Both the position numbers and the translations under genes were made by a program. A model generated the notes under the pieces. That model searched no databases, was not told the origin of the DNA, and worked only from the letters and a program-made list of their open reading frames with translations. Shown here piece by piece: positions 52,365 to 61,176 of a DNA stretch of 64,000 nt (position 1 is the stretch's first letter; each line of letters opens with the position of its first letter). The stretch is from assembly GCF_009371985.2 (NCBI RefSeq), contig NZ_VIKU02000003.1:186001-250000 (forward strand). Reading direction: 5' to 3'. This DNA is from Pelagihabitans pacificus (lineage in GTDB: Bacteria > Bacteroidota > Bacteroidia > Flavobacteriales > Flavobacteriaceae).

Positions 52365-55106
52365 ATGAAATACAATCTCTTCATAAGCTATTCCACTGAT
52401 CCTGATTATGAGTTGTCTAGAAAAATAGAAAGTTTTTTAGAATCTTTTCATAATCTGAATGTTAATGGAGAATACAAATTGAAGAAACTCAATATTTGTC
52501 GTGATGGTAGTGATTTTGAGTTGCCAAAACTGAACCAAGAGACAAACCCAAAACTCCATGACGTAGATAATAAAGATATTGTAAAAAGTATCTTGATAAA
52601 ATACCTTGAACAATCAGAGAATTTATTGGTTTTGTGTTCTAGGAATTCCGCATTGTCAGATCATGTGGGTTTTGAGATTGAGTGGTTCCTCAATCACAAG
52701 CCGGACGGTAAAATTTTCTTAGCTGTAACGGAAGGTAAAGAACTAAATTCAAAAACAGTAGATTTTTTTGCCCCTACTATTCTTGAAAACGGACTCCCTT
52801 ATGAGCTTTCCTTTGACTTTAGGCAAAGTAAAGCTCAGAGCAAAAATTGGAAAAAGGTCAAGGACTTTAACGACGAAATTACTGGGTTGGCGTCGCAACT
52901 CAATGGTTTTTCAAGTGGTGAACTTAGACCGATATGGAGAAGAGAGCAAGAGATAAAGTTGAAACAAGAAAAGAGTAAGCTATTAAAACAAAGAACCTTC
53001 TTAATTGTTTTGGCTTTAATAGCAGCTGTCGCCGCTGGAATTGCCTTTATTCAAAAGAGTGTCGCAAATGAAAGAGCGAAAATTGCTGAGTCAAGAAGTT
53101 TGGCGTTACAATCAAATGTTTCTATGGACAAAAGTTTTGAGGAAGCTTTACTCTTAGCATCTCAATCATACACCACATCGGAAACATTAGAAGCAAAAGG
53201 GGCATTGTTAGAAGTTCTCAATTATAACCCGTCCTTAGATTTCTATATGCCTTCTAAAGACGTCTTTCAGCAAAATGGTCTTTTTGATCGTACGAATGAT
53301 TCTATTCTAATTACTCACGGCTTTCACGATGAATTAAGAGTTTGGAATTTGCAAAAACGGCAAATGATAGCCTCTGCCAAATTAGGTTCAAATATATCCA
53401 CGATTAACATGAGTGAAAATGGCAAAATATTGGTTGCGGGACATATAAATGGTGATATCACTGTTCTTCAAGACTACCCTAGCTTAAATAATCGTTTAAT
53501 ACATCCTCAAATTGGTGATTCTAAAATAAATAGTATTGCTTTTGTTACTAATAACTTATTTGCATTTACTTCTCAAAAGGGTGTTTCCTTATACAATCTT
53601 TCAAACGGCAAAGAGACAATTTTATCTTCCGACGAAAAAGATCAATCAAGTATATTGGTTTATAAATTGAAGGATTCGACACTTGTAGCAACGGGGTCTT
53701 ATGGATTTATTTCCTTTTGGGATCTCTCCAATCCAGAAGAAATTGAAAAAAAACAATTTACGGCAAAAGCAGACATAGCTTATTCAATGTCCATCAATGA
53801 AGACGAAAATTTCGCTGCAATTGGCTATCATGATGGTACTGTTTCACTTTGGGATTTAAATAATAGACATTCTATTGGTGCCTTTCCAACGAATGGGAGA
53901 GTCTTAGCTCTTCAATTTATAGGAAAGTCTAAACTACTTATTTCAAGCGATGAAGGTCAAATTCTACTTCGCGATTTAAGAGATGTAGAAAAGTTCAAAG
54001 TTTTCAGGGCTAACAATGCCTCTGTAAATAAAATAATTGTTGACCGTAATAAAGAGAGGATGGTCTCCCTAAGTCGTGATGGAAAAATCGCTATATATAA
54101 TCTGAACAAGCGATGTCAACTTATAGAAAATAAATTTTCGGTTGAGGTAAATGACTTCCCTCAAATAGATGTAAGCCCAGACGTTGAGTTCATTCTATTA
54201 GGTGCCCAAAAGGAGCTCTTCACATATAATATCAAAAAAAAATCAATTCAGTTATTAAGTACATTTCGCCACGACATTAAAAGCATAACAATAGACAAAA
54301 GTGGCACGGGGTTCGTTACATCACATAGTAATGGCAAGTTGATTTCTTGGAGTTTGAAGGATAAAAAATATATGCGAAAAGATAGTATTGAATTAAGGAA
54401 ACCTGTTATAGACTCAAAGAGTTATTCCAACAATAAATTTATATTACGAGACTCAGAAGGCAAATTCTTTGAATTTGATTTTTCTAATAGTTCCCTCAAA
54501 AGATTAAAAATGCCAACGGATACCTTAAAGGATGAAGTCATCGCATTTCAGAAACAAGCAGGTGGACACATATATGCAATTGCCCTTAATAACTTTAAAG
54601 TAATTCTTTACGATTCAAATAAAAATGAAACCTTAAAGGAGTTAGAATTTGATACTGAGATAAGGCATCTTCTTTTTACAAAGGACGGATCTAGACTTTT
54701 AATTGCTGATTGGAATAAAACTAAAGTTTGGTCTATGTTGGACAATAGATTTGAAACTAAGAGTTTAACAACTAACGAATTGCCTATTAGCAAGATACAT
54801 ATTAACGAAGACCCGAATTATATAATTGCTGCAGATAATAATAAAGCTATAACAATATGGGATTTAAATAGTTTAAAGCAACTTGGGCCATCAATAAATG
54901 GTTTTATCTCCAATCCTCAGTTCATTACCTATAACAAAGAAAGTAAGTATATAATTTTTATTGATTCAAGATTCGAGATTGTTAAAACGGATTATTTCCC
55001 TTTTGAAAAGGGGCGACGTTTCTTGGATATTTACGAATTGAATATGGGGTTTGATGAACTTAATGATAAAGTAAAAGGCATATTGAATAATGAAATGTCC
55101 AATTGA
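52365..55106 (+). CDS. TIR-TM-WD40 protein
   Basis: 913 residues. Residues 1-165 are a TIR domain (NLFISYSTDPDYELSRKIE; ENLLVLCSRNSALSDHVGFE with E104). A charged coiled coil leads to one transmembrane helix (about 210-230). A linker typical of WD40 signalling proteins (SRSLALQSNVSMDKSFEEAL) follows, then from about residue 280 to 880 a large WD40-type propeller (VSLWDLNNRHSI, ISFWDLSNPEE, ITIWDLNSLKQLG). Such TIR-WD40 proteins combine a sensor propeller with an NADase. It is the last gene of the operon and may be its infection sensor. Confidence 0.87.
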   Translation: MKYNLFISYSTDPDYELSRKIESFLESFHNLNVNGEYKLKKLNICRDGSDFELPKLNQETNPKLHDVDNKDIVKSILIKYLEQSENLLVLCSRNSALSDHVGFEIEWFLNHKPDGKIFLAVTEGKELNSKTVDFFAPTILENGLPYELSFDFRQSKAQSKNWKKVKDFNDEITGLASQLNGFSSGELRPIWRREQEIKLKQEKSKLLKQRTFLIVLALIAAVAAGIAFIQKSVANERAKIAESRSLALQSNVSMDKSFEEALLLASQSYTTSETLEAKGALLEVLNYNPSLDFYMPSKDVFQQNGLFDRTNDSILITHGFHDELRVWNLQKRQMIASAKLGSNISTINMSENGKILVAGHINGDITVLQDYPSLNNRLIHPQIGDSKINSIAFVTNNLFAFTSQKGVSLYNLSNGKETILSSDEKDQSSILVYKLKDSTLVATGSYGFISFWDLSNPEEIEKKQFTAKADIAYSMSINEDENFAAIGYHDGTVSLWDLNNRHSIGAFPTNGRVLALQFIGKSKLLISSDEGQILLRDLRDVEKFKVFRANNASVNKIIVDRNKERMVSLSRDGKIAIYNLNKRCQLIENKFSVEVNDFPQIDVSPDVEFILLGAQKELFTYNIKKKSIQLLSTFRHDIKSITIDKSGTGFVTSHSNGKLISWSLKDKKYMRKDSIELRKPVIDSKSYSNNKFILRDSEGKFFEFDFSNSSLKRLKMPTDTLKDEVIAFQKQAGGHIYAIALNNFKVILYDSNKNETLKELEFDTEIRHLLFTKDGSRLLIADWNKTKVWSMLDNRFETKSLTTNELPISKIHINEDPNYIIAADNNKAITIWDLNSLKQLGPSINGFISNPQFITYNKESKYIIFIDSRFEIVKTDYFPFEKGRRFLDIYELNMGFDELNDKVKGILNNEMSN

Positions 55107-55525
55107 ATTATAAAGTGTTGGAATTGTACCGTCTGTATTTAGATTTGCGGGTACCTTAGTTAGGGTAATAAGTTCATATTTCAAGGATACGACTTATTAA
55201 AATTCGAGAGGTAAAAACGGCCTAAGAGAATTTTAGTTCATGTCATTTTTATTGCTTTTCTCAGGAATTCATGAACCTCGCAAGCTCGGTTTGGCGAAAA
55301 CAATAGGGGAGAGGAGCGTTAAAAATTTTGGTGGGTGTGTAACAATTTTTATTGGTCGCCGAAATTGTTCAAAAAAGCTCAAAGCGATTTTAAGGGTTAG
55401 TATGGATCCTAAAATTTAGCGATCGACCCGTACATTGTTTCCATCCCGAAGCTTCGGGAATCTGTGAGCCTTGATTTTTTTGTTTCTTTTTTTATCAAGA
55501 AAAAAAGAAAGGATAACTTCATTTA
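55107..55525. other. 419-base intergenic region with palindrome
   Basis: No gene seen. CCCGAAGCTTCGGG at 55445-55458 is a perfect 14-bp palindrome, followed by CTTGAT...ATCAAG (55470-55499) enclosing a T-rich run; similar sequences recur in flavobacterial intergenic DNA. Either a terminator on one strand or a mobile-element scar. Confidence 0.5.
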
Positions 55526-55960
55526 ATGCAAGATTTCCAAAGCCAGGCAGAAAGTATCTTAATGTCAGAAATGACCAATGCAGGCCTCGAAATCAGCCCA
55601 AAAGAAAATGATAGTGGAGGAGTTTATTTTTTGGTAAAAAGCCCAAATGGTAAGTTATCTGAGGTATTTCTGCAACCTATGGACTTGATTGCGCAACAAA
55701 GTTCAAAAGTTCCAAAAGAAAAGTTGGGCGAGCCTAAAGAAAGTCTTTGGGTAGCATTAGTAGGCTTTATTCCTGAGAAAGAACCTTTGATATTCTTAAT
55801 TCCGTCGAAAACCGTCGTAAAACCAGATGATTTTGTGTTTTTCGAGCATGATGTCAGTCCACATACGTATTTATCCAATTGGGAAATAAAGGTCTTTACC
55901 AACGGTATGAAAGTATTAGGCGAGTTTGTTTTTCATAATAAAATAGAGAATTTCAAGTAA
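55526..55960 (+). CDS. Small soluble hypothetical protein
   Basis: 144 residues, no signal or helix. It looks like a compact alpha/beta fold: a helix (FQSQAESILMSEMTNAGLEI), a strand-rich centre (GGVYFLVKSPNGKLSEVFLQPMDL, SLWVALVGFIPEKEPLIFLIPSKTVV) and SNWEIKVFTNGMKV at the end. The layout recalls small nuclease-like folds, but no catalytic set is visible. It stands alone between the TIR operon and the repeat array, which suggests a separately acquired gene. Confidence 0.55.
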   Translation: MQDFQSQAESILMSEMTNAGLEISPKENDSGGVYFLVKSPNGKLSEVFLQPMDLIAQQSSKVPKEKLGEPKESLWVALVGFIPEKEPLIFLIPSKTVVKPDDFVFFEHDVSPHTYLSNWEIKVFTNGMKVLGEFVFHNKIENFK

Positions 55961-55975
55961 CTAGCATATCTCTAC

Positions 55976-55988
55976 ATTATGTAAAATA
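55976..55988 (+). repeat. ATTATGTAAAATA arm
   Basis: Exact match to the arm at 56614-56626 and reverse complement of the one at 56533-56545. Confidence 0.6.
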
Positions 55989-56361
55989 CGACGTAAAAAG
56001 TGAAGGTCTAGTAGACCTTTGATTTTTTCGGGCGAGACGATGCGGCTGCGAAAGAAAGGTTTCTAGGAACATGGAAGGTAGCAAGTGCTAAGAAATTATC
56101 TCGCTCCGCCAACGCGCCATCTCGCTCAGATTTTAAAAGGTCTACAAGACCTTCCAAAATACTGCCGTTAGCTTTTGCGGCAAGCTGACCGAATGGCTGT
56201 GAAAAATTTGTTGACGAAAAGATTCTCGTATTTAGGAAATTTAATAAAAGTGAAAAGGTTTTGCTTTTTTTGGCGTTGGCAAGCGGCTGGGAATTGCGTA
56301 TAAAATAAATTGCCACAAGCAATTTGATTTTATGAAAGCAATCGAGCGTTTGGCAGCGGCA

Positions 56362-56385
56362 ATTTTACATAACGACTAATTATAG
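56362..56385 (-). repeat. Inverted ATTTTACATAA arm with AATTATAG
   Basis: ATTTTACATAA, five bases, AATTATAG: the same two-part arm as at 56533-56555. With the forward motif at 55976 it bounds a roughly 400-base non-coding block. Confidence 0.55.
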
Positions 56386-56532
56386 ATACAGACGTAATGT
56401 TTGTCGCTGGGATTTTCTAAGAATTTGAAGTTTTCTAAAAAGATTTTTGTCTGCTCAAATTTCGAAGCTACGTGAATTAAAAAAGTTGATGACCCTGCTT
56501 CCACGCTGAATAAAAAGAATGCTGTTGAGGGA

Positions 56533-56626
56533 TATTTTACATAATAGAATTATAGCTTACAGCTAAAAAGTTGAATCATAAATACATATAAACCAATCTG
56601 TACTATAATTTATATTATGTAAAATA
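56533..56626. repeat. 94-bp element with roughly 24-bp interrupted terminal inverted repeats
   Basis: TATTTTACATAAT (56533-56545) plus AATTATAG (56548-56555) mirror CTATAATT (56603-56610) plus ATTATGTAAAATA (56614-56626). Both stems are perfect. The size and structure are those of a MITE or a recombination-site-like hairpin. Confidence 0.65.
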
Positions 56627-56725
56627 GGATTTTTCAAACTGGGCGCTGTCTAAATTCGCCGCCCTATCCAATGCTTTGGTACAGTACCCCTACCACACTA
56701 AGGATATTTTTAAAATTCTGAAGTG

Positions 56726-56932
56726 TTACGGCCTTGAAGTAGCACACACCTTGTGTCCACCAGTAACATGATTGGCACGGGCCGCAGTTTTCGTTGGTAC
56801 CGTACAAACAGTGTCGCTTTTGCTCTCTTTAGAAATTTTATTTTGGCCAGCATCGTCAAATACCGTCAATAGTCCAAAAATGGCCCCTAACCAAAGGCTA
56901 TAGAAAATCAAGAAGTTACGGTGTTTTTTCAT
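56726..56932 (-). CDS. Possible small membrane protein
   Basis: 68 residues starting MKKHRNFLIFYSLWLGAIFGL, a good signal-anchor or signal sequence, followed by a Lys/Thr/Ser-rich tail with two Cys. It lies upstream of the DUF5694 gene on the same strand direction but separated. It may simply be chance; there is no family or conserved neighbour. Confidence 0.35.
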   Translation of the reverse strand: MKKHRNFLIFYSLWLGAIFGLLTVFDDAGQNKISKESKSDTVCTVPTKTAARANHVTGGHKVCATSRP

Positions 56933-57057
56933 CTGATTACCCCTATAACCTCAAATCCTTCGGTTTCGTATGTACAAAATGGTAATCTTTTCCCAAAATT
57001 GCCAGCTATTCCGGGTATGGGAACGTATTAGTGGCGTAAGGCACTCACCTTCGTTGA

Positions 57058-57948
57058 CTACTTCACCAATTCCTGCAGCGTTACCATCCGATAATCCGGT
57101 GATGAATTCGCCAAAAAATTCAGAATCGGCAAATGTCCGGAGCCGATCAATACAAATACCTTGTCCTGCCCAGGGTTCGTAATGCCCAGGATGTTCGCAA
57201 AAATCCGTAGGTTTCGGGTATACCACCAAATGGCACCATCGGCCCCGAGATACTCATCGCCCTCGTTCATCCTAAAATCCCCGATCAAATAATGCCCGTG
57301 GCTGATCCGGAGTCCCTCCGGGTCGTTTTCACCCAATAACTGGTCCAACAGCGACACTTGGGTCTTGCGTACATCATCCGCGGCGTACATCGCCATAAAA
57401 CGGTTGTGCAGGTCTTCATCCCTCGCAACCGTCGGTGCGCCCAGTTTTTCGGTAAAATAGGCCACTTTTTCCTCATATTCCTCGTCGGTGAGCCCATCGT
57501 CAAAACTTCGGGGACGGGCATCGATGGCATAGACCTTGTCATGGCCCAATGCCTTCGCCATCCGAAACCCGATCTGGTAGATCTCATTGGCTGTCAATTC
57601 AAAACGCCCCGCCAAATATGCGTCATAAAGCGAATCCAATTGGGCCTGTCGGGTTTTTTGCCACTCCACCGCAATCTTGGTGGGCTTGTATTTTCCGATA
57701 ATCTCCAAAACCTCCTGCAGCTCCTCCTGCCGCTCTTCCGAAAGGATATCCACATCGTACTGGGGCTTGTAGCCGTCCAGCCCGGCATCCTTGAAATGAA
57801 AGGTACCCAATAGAAAGAGGTCCGATTTCTCGACACCTTCAAAAGGGCTTTTAGAAGGACTTTCAGTAGTCTGACTTAAAGTACTAGTTGAAATAAATAG
57901 TAATGTGAATAGCAATAGCAATGGTCTCATAGGTGGTGTTTTAGTCAT
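57058..57948 (-). CDS. DUF5694 (TraB/GumN-like) secreted protein
   Basis: 296 residues with a signal peptide (RPLLLLFTLLFISTSTLSQ). The mature protein has the DUF5694 hallmarks: DLFLLGTFHFKDAG (like the GxxH of TraB/GumN/ChaN erythromycin-esterase-type proteins), KPTKIAVEWQ, and VFVLIGSGHLPILNFL near the end. The two GxxH/GSGH motifs suggest a metal site. The function of this secreted family in Bacteroidota is unknown. The ATG at 57930 is an equally good start. Confidence 0.82.
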   Translation of the reverse strand: MTKTPPMRPLLLLFTLLFISTSTLSQTTESPSKSPFEGVEKSDLFLLGTFHFKDAGLDGYKPQYDVDILSEERQEELQEVLEIIGKYKPTKIAVEWQKTRQAQLDSLYDAYLAGRFELTANEIYQIGFRMAKALGHDKVYAIDARPRSFDDGLTDEEYEEKVAYFTEKLGAPTVARDEDLHNRFMAMYAADDVRKTQVSLLDQLLGENDPEGLRISHGHYLIGDFRMNEGDEYLGADGAIWWYTRNLRIFANILGITNPGQDKVFVLIGSGHLPILNFLANSSPDYRMVTLQELVK

Positions 57949-58024
57949 GTAATGTTGCTTTAAAAGAGTGCCAACAAAAACGTTTGTTACAGTAGTTGTG
58001 TATACAAGAAAGCGTGCACTACCC

Positions 58025-58576
58025 TCAATCTTTCAACGCTTCCGGCAGTTGCTCCATGGCGTCCATGGCCGAAACGAGTCGCCAACGGTCCCCGTAGATC
58101 GAACGGTATTCGATTTCATAGGAAAACCGGTCCTTGGTAAGTTCTTTTGCGGCCTTTAAAAAATCGTTATAACTTTTGGCGCCCCCACCAACGGTCAGTA
58201 CGTTGATGGCATCTCCGGAACGCAAGGCGGTTCCCTTTAAGATGGTCGTATAGTTGATGACCTGCACACTGTCCGTTCCCGGAAGATATTGGGCCACGAA
58301 ATCCCTTAACTGCATCGAATAGTCCCTGCCCAGGTAACGAATGTTGGTCCGGTCGATAAAAGCCGGACCCACCCCGTGGTTCACCAAATCAATGGAAAAG
58401 GTGTTGGTCGCGCCGCTCTCCGAGGTTTCCACCAATATATAGGGCATGACCGACAGGTGGCTTTGCTGTTCAATGATATTCGTCTGCCGAATAAAAATAA
58501 ACAAGGTCAGCAGACTGATAAAGATGGCGACAAAACTCACGATTTTGTCCGCCGTCCAGAATCGGAACTTTTTCAT
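58025..58576 (-). CDS. Single-helix membrane protein, unknown function
   Basis: 183 residues. One transmembrane helix (about residues 10-27: ADKIVSFVAIFISLLTLFIF) leads to a soluble domain of about 150 residues outside or in the periplasm (SVMPYILVETSESGATNTFSIDLVNHGVGPAFID, a beta-rich segment found in many membrane-anchored proteins). No catalytic motif. It lies between the DUF5694 and TerC genes on the same strand. Confidence 0.6.
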   Translation of the reverse strand: MKKFRFWTADKIVSFVAIFISLLTLFIFIRQTNIIEQQSHLSVMPYILVETSESGATNTFSIDLVNHGVGPAFIDRTNIRYLGRDYSMQLRDFVAQYLPGTDSVQVINYTTILKGTALRSGDAINVLTVGGGAKSYNDFLKAAKELTKDRFSYEIEYRSIYGDRWRLVSAMDAMEQLPEALKD

Positions 58577-58666
58577 GGGGTGTCTCGGTTGATTACGACC
58601 TGAAAATACAAAACTCCCTTCTGCAAATCAACGCGTATCGGGCCGCAAGTTGATAAACCATCGGCC

Positions 58667-59434
58667 TTACACCCTACGCGACAATTTTTTCTGATACCGG
58701 GACTGCACCACATCGATGACCACCAACACCACGATCACGAAATAGAAAGTGGTCTTACTCATGGGCGTGACCTCATTGCCAAACAGTTTGAGGTGGGCCA
58801 AATGGCCGCCTTCCGACAGCAGCATGATGCCTACGATAAAGAGGATAAACAGTCCCAAGACCTCGTACATGCGGTTTTTCTTTAAAAACGTGGTTACCCG
58901 GCCCGACAACCAGATCATTAAGAGTCCGCCTATGATAATTGCGGTGGCCATCACCCAAAATACATCCGTCAGGGCCATGGCACTCAGGATGGAGTCGAAG
59001 GAAAAAACGATGTTCATGATCACGATGGAGAAAATGATCATGTTGGTGCTCTTATGCTTTACCTCCAGCCCCTCTTCCACTTCCAGGCTTAGCATATGCC
59101 AGATTTCCTTGACGGCGGTATACATGATAAAGATGCCCCCGGCCAGGACGATCAGGCTATGCAGGTTAAAGCTTCCTTCGAGGATATCGGTGAAATCAAA
59201 ACCGAATACCGGGTCCTGGAAATAGGCAATCACCCGGATCAGGATAAACAGCAGGGCAATCCGCAATATAATGGCCATCCCGATGCCGAGCGACCGTACG
59301 CGTGCCTGTTGGGCCTCCTTGGCCCTTTTGGATTCCAGCGAAATATACAAGAGATTATCGAGCCCCAAAACGGCCTGGAGCAGGATCAACATAAAAAGCG
59401 TAACGATGTTGTCGAGGGTAAAAATAGATTCCAT
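58667..59434 (-). CDS. TerC-family integral membrane protein
   Basis: 255 residues with seven predicted helices and the TerC signature LQAVLGLDNLLYISL (acidic metal site) near the N-terminus, plus FSIVIMNIVFSFDSILSAMALTD in the middle. The two helices each carry an Asn/Asp in the pattern ...LDN... and ...FDS..., as in TerC/YkoY metal exporters. The proposed role is export of Mn2+ or other metal ions across the membrane, but it is not proven for this protein. Confidence 0.9.
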   Translation of the reverse strand: MESIFTLDNIVTLFMLILLQAVLGLDNLLYISLESKRAKEAQQARVRSLGIGMAIILRIALLFILIRVIAYFQDPVFGFDFTDILEGSFNLHSLIVLAGGIFIMYTAVKEIWHMLSLEVEEGLEVKHKSTNMIIFSIVIMNIVFSFDSILSAMALTDVFWVMATAIIIGGLLMIWLSGRVTTFLKKNRMYEVLGLFILFIVGIMLLSEGGHLAHLKLFGNEVTPMSKTTFYFVIVVLVVIDVVQSRYQKKLSRRV

Positions 59435-59493
59435 AAAGGCTGGTCAGTGGTTGTTTTTTAATCGAAACGGCGAAGATAGGAAAATCGTATCCA

Positions 59494-59689
59494 AGGGAGG
59501 TTGGTAATTAGTGGTTAGTGTGGATGGTATAAAACTAAAATCTTGGAATTTGGAATTTGGTACATGAATATGAGTTTGAAAAGAACGGATGCGTAATGCG
59601 CGATGCCAAAAACAAACCCAAGGTGATGCCGCACCCTTTGGGCTGGCTCAGGAAATGCCCGTCGAGGCACGGGTACAAGGTTCCACGTT
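59494..59689. repeat. Long direct repeat flanking the hydrolase gene, copy 1
   Basis: Matches 60826-61065. The conserved core runs from GATGCCAAAAACAAACCCAA to GTACAAGGTTCCACG and contains CCCGTCGAGGCACGGG, a small hairpin. Upstream both copies have ATCGTATCC...GTTGG...TTAGTGGTTA. It translates by chance into a shared peptide in short frames, which are not genes. Confidence 0.75.
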
Positions 59690-59729
59690 TTATTGTTGGT
59701 ATTTGGATGTTGGAATTTGGTGCTTTCCC

Positions 59730-60752
59730 TTATTGCAACAAATATTCCCAAACGTCTTTGTAAAGCGACTCGCCCTCACTGTCCAACGGCACAAACGGAT
59801 CAACGATTACCCCGTTATGGTAGTTGTCGTCATGGAACCAATGGTCGTAATCCACCGTTTCGGCATTGGTGACCAGGGTATGGGAATTGTCGTAGGGTGC
59901 GGATGTTGCGTCGACCAACACGATTTCCCCAAAGTCGGTAATCCCATAGCCTTCCCAATTCTTGAGCATGATCTGGTTGGGGCCGAAAAATCCGGCTTCG
60001 TCCTGGAGGTGCACAAAGGCATAGATACGATCGGAGGGGGTCTCCCCTGCTTCCAACACCCAATTGGCGGGTGCCGTTTTAAACCAATCGCTGGCACTGA
60101 ACATAACTACCCTGTCCACCTGGTGCAACTTACCGATAAAGCCGGCGTAGCCACCGCCTTGGGAATGGCCGGCGAGCACCAGCTTATTCCAGGCGATCGC
60201 AGCATCGTTGGTATATTGTCCCCATCCTTGATCGGGATAGTTTTCCTCCAAGTACTGCAGCAAGCGTAAGACCCTATTTTCAATGGAATGATTCCGGTCA
60301 ACGGACACCTCGTCGTGGAGGTCTTCGCCCGTCAACACCTCCATCCGCGCATTTCTATGGCAATCCACGTTCGTTTCATCCGCACAAATCTCATAAATGG
60401 GGGTGATGTTATTATAACGGAGTACGACGACATGATAGCCCATGCTGGCTGCCTGTTTTCCTATCATCTGGTGCCAGGAAGGCAGGGAATTGGTACCGGG
60501 AAAGAACAACAAAAGTTTGTTGCGTTTCGAAACCTGGGGATTGATAAAGGCCCAGTTTTTTTCATCCGGACCCACGACCTCGTCCCCCGCGATCACATCA
60601 TTGATGGCACTGTCGGTTTCACTTCCCGCAATGTCGTATACCAAGGTGGATGCAATGGGTTCATTGGTGTTCTCGGGTGTTTCCACCGCTTCTTTAGAAC
60701 AGCTGATACAAAACAAAAGAAGGCCGGCCAGGCAGTACAAGTAGGTTTTCAT
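59730..60752 (-). CDS. Alpha/beta hydrolase lipoprotein
   Basis: 340 residues. The signal ends in LLFCISC (lipobox). The alpha/beta-hydrolase core shows NKLLLFFPGTNSLPSWHQMIGKQ (oxyanion region) and the nucleophile elbow LAGHSQGGGYAGFIG with Ser in GHSQGG. DHWFHDD and the C-terminal region probably contain the acid and His (H of DYDHW or of NYHNG). Membrane-anchored esterase or lipase-like protein. It is bracketed by two copies of a long direct repeat, as if inserted or duplicated as a unit. Confidence 0.82.
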   Translation of the reverse strand: MKTYLYCLAGLLLFCISCSKEAVETPENTNEPIASTLVYDIAGSETDSAINDVIAGDEVVGPDEKNWAFINPQVSKRNKLLLFFPGTNSLPSWHQMIGKQAASMGYHVVVLRYNNITPIYEICADETNVDCHRNARMEVLTGEDLHDEVSVDRNHSIENRVLRLLQYLEENYPDQGWGQYTNDAAIAWNKLVLAGHSQGGGYAGFIGKLHQVDRVVMFSASDWFKTAPANWVLEAGETPSDRIYAFVHLQDEAGFFGPNQIMLKNWEGYGITDFGEIVLVDATSAPYDNSHTLVTNAETVDYDHWFHDDNYHNGVIVDPFVPLDSEGESLYKDVWEYLLQ

Positions 60753-61176
60753 GGTGATTGTTTGGGTCTTTGACGCTTAGAACGCCAAATGGTTTAACCC
60801 TACCATAACGAAAAAATGAGGGATATCGTATCCCAAGGAAGTTGGCAGTTAGTGGTTAATGACCTAGTTGGTCAGTGGCAGTTGGCTGTTGGCAGTCAAT
60901 CAAGGTTTAAGGTTTTAGGTTCGAGCTTGTGTTTGAGTATGTATTTGAAAAGGACGGATGCGTGCTGTGTGAAGCGCGATGCCAAAAACAAACCCAAGGT
61001 GATGCCGCTCCCTTCGGCCTGGCTCAGGAAATGCCCGTCGAGGCACGGGTACAAGGTTCCACGTTCAAAATTCAAAGTTTCAAGTTTTGTACTTGAATTT
61101 GAATGTATGTTTGAGTTTAGCTTGTGTTTGTGTTTGCGTTTGACACTTGAGTGTGAACTTGAACTTGTCCTACCCC
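60753..61176. other. 424-base region with repeat copy 2, no gene
   Basis: The stretch consists largely of the second long direct repeat (60826-61065) and simple T/G-rich sequence with TTTGAG-type words (60920-61150). No supported gene. Confidence 0.55.
60826..61065. repeat. Long direct repeat flanking the hydrolase gene, copy 2
   Basis: Same order of blocks as 59494-59689: ATCGTATCC, GTTGG, TTAGTGGTTA, then the core GATGCCAAAAACAAACCCAA ... TTCCACG. The core differs at only a few positions between the copies. Confidence 0.75.

Larger units (their letters stand above)
55961..56725. other. 765-base non-coding array of inverted repeats
   Basis: Holds four copies of the ATTATGTAAAATA motif in alternating orientation (55976-55988, 56362-56372, 56533-56545, 56614-56626). 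No frame looks coding; a 104-codon minus frame at 56008-56322 is composition-driven. Likely a MITE-like or cassette-like remnant. Confidence 0.5.

Noticed and set aside
46455..55106. Classical CBASS or canonical Thoeris locus
   Set aside because: No CD-NTase, SAVED, SIR2-SLOG, TM-macro or caspase-like effector is encoded; only the TIR and patatin parts match, so the label would be misleading.
56008..56322. 104-codon minus frame in the repeat array
   Set aside because: Falls inside a block bounded by inverted ATTATGTAAAAT arms, shows Ser/Ala/Lys-rich composition without domain, and has no matching neighbour.
59557..59763. Frames at 59557-59763 and 60816-61247 with a common peptide
   Set aside because: The shared peptide is the translation of a DNA direct repeat; neither has a signal, domain or conserved start.
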